Part shown: positions 4,996 through 7,570 of the stretch, piece after piece
How the letters are laid out: every line of letters starts with the position of its first letter
Position numbering within the stretch: the first letter of the stretch is position 1
Origin: an uncultured Collinsella sp.
GTDB taxonomy: Bacteria > Actinomycetota > Coriobacteriia > Coriobacteriales > Coriobacteriaceae
Length of the DNA stretch: 7,570 bases
Assembly: GCA_900555355.1 (NCBI GenBank)
Contig: USKV01000062.1
Coordinates: forward strand, 1-7,570
Reading direction: 5' to 3'
Notes under the pieces: model-generated
Told to the model about the DNA's origin: nothing
Seen by the model: only the letters and a program-made list of their open reading frames with translations
Databases searched by the model: none
Made by a program: the position numbers and the translations under genes

Positions 4996-6373
4996 ATGAT
5001 CATTACTCTGTGTGGTGGCGGATCCACCTTTACCCCCGGCATCGTCAAGTCCATCGCCCTGCGCAAGGACGAGCTCGACGTTGACGAGATTCGCCTGTAC
5101 GACATCAACGAGGAGCGACAGCGCAAGATCGGCGTGCTCGTGGACTGGATTTTGCACGAGGACCTTGGCCTGGACATCAAGCTCACGGTGACCACCGACA
5201 AAAAGACGGCTTTTACCGACGCGAGCTTCGTGTTCGCCCAGATGCGCGTGGGCGGCTACGCCATGCGCGAGCAGGACGAGAAGATTCCGCTGCGTCACGG
5301 CTGCGTGGGAGACTTGCGGTTGCGGCGGCCTTGCCTACGGCATGCGCACCATCTTCCCCATGGTCGAGCTGATCGATGACGTTGAGAAGTACGCCAAGAA
5401 GGACTACTGGATTCTCAACTACTCCAACCCTGCTGCCATCGTCTCCGAGGGCTGCCGTGTGCTGCGTCCCAACGCTCGCATCATCAACATCTGCGACATG
5501 CCGATCGCGATCATCGACGTGGTTTGCGCCGCGCTCGATATCGACAAGAAGGATGTCGAGTACGATTACTTTGGCCTCAACCACTTTGGTTGGTTCACCT
5601 CGATCCGCCACAAGGGCGAGGAGGTGCTCCCGCAGCTGCGCGAGTACATCAAGGAGCACCAGATCCTGCTGCCCGATTCCTACCTCAAGGGCATGGGCTC
5701 GCTGATGGCCAAGAAGCCCGAGGAGGCCACCGACGAGCACCCCGAGCAGAACCGCCACACCAAGGGCAGCTGGTACTACGTCTGGAAGGGCGAGTACGAG
5801 ATCATGGAGTGCTTCCCGGAGTACCTGCCCAACACGTATCTGAACTACTACCTGCAGCAGAAGGAGTTCGTCGAGCATTCCAACCCCGAGCGCACCCGTG
5901 CTAACGAGGTTGAGGAGACGCGTGAGAAGAACCTCTTTGATGGTATCGATCACTACGAGAAGACGGGCGAGATCGACGAGAGCACGTTCTATGCGGGTAG
6001 CCACGGCGACTGGATTGCCGACCTGGCCATCGCTCTGAAGAACGACACCAAGCAGCGCTTCCTGGTCATTTGCGAGAACAAGGGCGCTATTCCCAACATG
6101 CCCTACGACGCTATGGTCGAGCTGCCTGCCTACATTGGCAAGAACGGCCCCGAGGTCATCAGCCGCGACAACATTCCGCTGTTCCAGCAGGGCCTCATGA
6201 TGCAGCAGCTGAACTCCGAGAAGCTCATTGTCGAGGCTACGATCGAGGGCTCGTACGAGAAGGCGCTTAAGGCCTTTACGCTCAACAAGACCGTGCCGTC
6301 GATGAAGGTCGCCAAGGAGGTTCTCGACGACATGATCGAGGCCAACAAGGGTTACTGGCCCGAGCTTAAGTAA
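4996..6373 (+). pseudogene. GH4 6-phospho-alpha-glucosidase, frameshifted
   Basis: Glycoside hydrolase family 4, the NAD- and Mn-dependent enzymes that split phosphorylated disaccharides such as maltose 6-phosphate by a redox elimination mechanism. The 5' frame (4996 to about 5308) encodes the NAD-binding start CGGGSTFTPG and FAQMRVGGYAMREQDEKIPLR, ending at HGCVG. The 3' frame resumes with ETCGCGGLAYGMRTIFPM and runs to the stop at 6371-6373. Family members read HGxVGQETCG here, so the likely cause is loss of five bases (about GTCAG) between 5308 and 5309. Restored, the protein has about 460 residues, with metal and catalytic residues Cys168-Asp169 (NICDMP) and His198 (LNHFGW). Without repair, translation ends at 5379. 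AAGGAG at 4981-4986 is the ribosome binding site, overlapping the EIICB end. The rest of the gene shows no decay, which suggests a very recent mutation or a sequence error. Confidence 0.88.
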
Positions 6374-6405
6374 AAGCAACAGGGTCGCTGACCGCATACC
6401 TGGAG

Positions 6406-6443
6406 CAATGCCCCGTCCACGTGATTGCGTGGGCGGGGCATTG
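6406..6443 (+). terminator. Hairpin terminator after the PTS operon
   Basis: CAATGCCCCGTCCACG (6406-6421) pairs with CGTGGGCGGGGCATTG (6428-6443) over 16 bp with one G-U pair and a six-base loop. The stem is very stable and starts 32 bases after the GH4 stop. The tail TCATTT is only partly uridine-rich. It most likely ends the operon transcript. Confidence 0.8.
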
Positions 6444-6588
6444 TCATTTGGTAACGCGTTTTATCAAATATGGCTTTTATCTGCGGTAATGTTCTATTTC
6501 ACCGCTGGGGGTGACATTTTATACCGCCTGCCGAACCGTGTGGAGACCTAACAACCTTTTAGCTCAGTGTTGTGCGTGTAGCAATTTC

Positions 6589-6608
6589 GCCCGGCCTCGC
6601 CTCCGGGC
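6589..6608 (+). promoter_or_regulatory. GC-rich hairpin in the leader of the oxidoreductase gene
   Basis: GCCCGG (6589-6594) and CCGGGC (6603-6608) form a perfect 6-bp stem with an 8-base loop. It ends shortly before the ribosome binding site GAGAGGGG at about 6617-6624. Its role is unknown. The rest of 6444-6588 is AT-richer and should hold the promoter, but I cannot place a convincing -35/-10 pair. Confidence 0.3.
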
Positions 6609-6629
6609 TGCCATGTGAGAGGGGATCTT

Positions 6630-7407
6630 ATGGCACGACTGCACGTAATGGAACGCAGCCACGCTCAAGCCGTCATGGACGACCTGCACGATGCGCTCGG
6701 ACGCCGTCTGGCGGTGAGTTCGCTCGCCCCGTGCCCCGTTGAGTTTACGGCGGCGCTCGTCAACCTGTGCTCGACACAGAGCTGCGGCAAGTGTACGCCC
6801 TGCCGCGTGGGCCTGAGCGCGCTGAGCGATCTGCTCGCCGATGTGCTCGAGGGCCGCGCCGACGAGTCCACGCTCAACTTGATTGAGCGCACGGCCCGCA
6901 CCATCTACCTTTCGAGCGACTGCGCCATCGGCTACGAAGCTGGCGCCATGGCACTCACGGCCATTCGCGGCTTCCGCGACGATTTTGAGCACCACATTCG
7001 CGAGCGCTCCTGTGGCTTTGACCGCGAAGCCCGCGTCCCGTGCGTCTCGGGCTGCCCGGCGCACGTCGACATTCCTGGTTACATCTCGCTCGTCGAGGCA
7101 GGCCGTTATGCCGACGCCGTCAAGGTCATCCGCAAGAACAACCCGCTGCCGCTCGTTTGCGGCCTGGTGTGCGAGCATCCCTGCGAGATGCACTGCCGTC
7201 GCGGCATGGTCGACGACCCCATGAACATCCTCGCCCTCAAGCGTTTTGCCGTTGAGCACAGCGACCTTAACGATTACAAGCCCAGCGTGGCCGACAACAC
7301 CGGCAAGCGCATCGCCGTGATTGGCGGCGGCCCGGCCGGCCTTTCCTGTGCCTACTACCTGGCCGTGATGGGCCATAAGGTGACCATCTTTGAGCAGCGC
7401 CGCCACA
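6630..7407 (+). CDS. NuoF-like/GltD-like FAD oxidoreductase, N-terminal 259 residues (truncated by chimera)
   Basis: This soluble electron-transfer flavoprotein combines three modules. Residues about 45-110 are a NuoF-type [4Fe-4S] domain with Cys52, 55 and 58 (SCGKCTPCRVG) and Cys98 forty residues later (SSDCAIG). Residues about 130-215 are the GltD-type cysteine-rich domain, with Cys138, 142, 181, 185 and 189 and the segment NNPLPLVCGLVC. From about 226 begins the FAD-binding Rossmann fold, IAVIGGGPAG. Such proteins act as NAD(P)H-dependent diaphorase subunits of glutamate-synthase-like, hydrogenase or formate dehydrogenase complexes; the partner is outside the window. The ATG at 6630 has GAGAGGGG just upstream. 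After VTIFEQRRH the expected GltD continuation (LGGML-like) is lost and the sequence turns into antisense topoisomerase DNA, although the frame stays open to the window end. About 260 residues of true sequence are present; family members are clearly longer. Confidence 0.82.
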
Positions 7408-7570
7408 ATGGCCTTGGTGGGTTGTTTGCGCTTCGCTGCCCACCAGTTGTTGTTCTTCCAGATCGCAAATTTGCAAGATTTGTCCTGACAGAAGAAGCCT
7501 TTTTGCATTTCTGCAATTTCACCGCCGCAGCGGGGGCATTTGCCCACCACCTCGCGGGGCGGGGTGAACA
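7383..7570 (-). CDS. topB: DNA topoisomerase III, C-terminal zinc region (fragment, chimeric)
   Basis: The minus strand from the window edge reads FTPPREVVGKCPRCGGEIAE, then GFFCQDKSCKFAIWKNN and RKQPTKAIVAALLKDG. This is the C-terminal zinc-ribbon segment of type IA topoisomerase III, with four cysteines (CPRC and CQDKSC) and the KFxIWKN block followed by the PTKxxxxxLLKDG helix. It should continue at both ends. Upstream it leaves the window, and after LLKDG it runs into the antisense of the FAD oxidoreductase gene, so the true C-terminus is missing. Identity is clear from the motif order; its location next to the oxidoreductase is doubtful. Confidence 0.8.

Noticed and set aside
3430..5298. 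A 622-codon open frame on the minus strand opposite the EIICB gene
   Set aside because: It is antisense to a well-supported permease, has the Asp/Glu/His-rich, low-hydrophobicity composition expected from reading a GC-rich membrane gene backwards, and shows no known domain.
5213..6397. A 394-codon minus-strand open frame opposite the GH4 gene
   Set aside because: Leucine/valine-rich shadow translation. The plus strand carries clear GH4 motifs across the whole region.
6564..7550. A single 328-residue minus-strand protein starting with a zinc ribbon
   Set aside because: Only the first part (7383-7550) is topoisomerase III. The rest is the antisense of the FAD oxidoreductase gene, so the open frame is produced by the chimeric join.

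Overview
The window looks like a piece of a fairly GC-rich anaerobic gut bacterium, most like a coriobacterium of the Collinsella type. That placement is inferred from gene content, codon style and repeat style as I recall them; there is no rRNA or marker gene to prove it. Both ends look chimeric, so the window is best read as a short (meta)genomic contig with two unreliable edges.

Layout. Positions 1-308 (minus strand) encode the N-terminal part of an ABC ATPase that switches, in frame and inside its Walker A motif, into the GTPase HflX. Positions 309-785 hold no convincing gene. They contain a diverged inverted pair of a 24-nt repeat, a strong REP-like palindrome, and the leader of the next gene. 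Positions 786-1547 encode a flavodoxin fused to a two-cluster ferredoxin (EFR1 type). A second palindrome of the same family follows it directly.

Positions 1726-6373 hold a complete-looking alpha-glucoside phosphotransferase (PTS) operon. In order it has a promoter, a leader with two mutually exclusive hairpins, a glucose-family EIIA, a LicT/BglG-type antiterminator, an EIICB permease, and a GH4 6-phospho-alpha-glucosidase. The sugar would be imported and phosphorylated by EIIA/EIICB and then split by the GH4 enzyme, while LicT would open the leader terminator when sugar is present. The GH4 gene carries a frameshift that is best explained by a 5-base deletion at about 5308, so as written the pathway lacks its hydrolase. 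A strong hairpin terminator at 6406-6443 closes the operon.

Positions 6630-7407 begin a flavoprotein that joins a NuoF-like iron-sulfur domain to a GltD-like oxidoreductase. At about 7383-7407 it runs into an antisense piece of the C-terminal zinc region of topoisomerase III. I found no phage, CRISPR, tRNA, rRNA or transposase gene. Nothing here makes a convincing new system. The most useful observations are the antiterminator leader, the repeat family around the EFR1 gene, the broken GH4 gene and the two chimeric edges.
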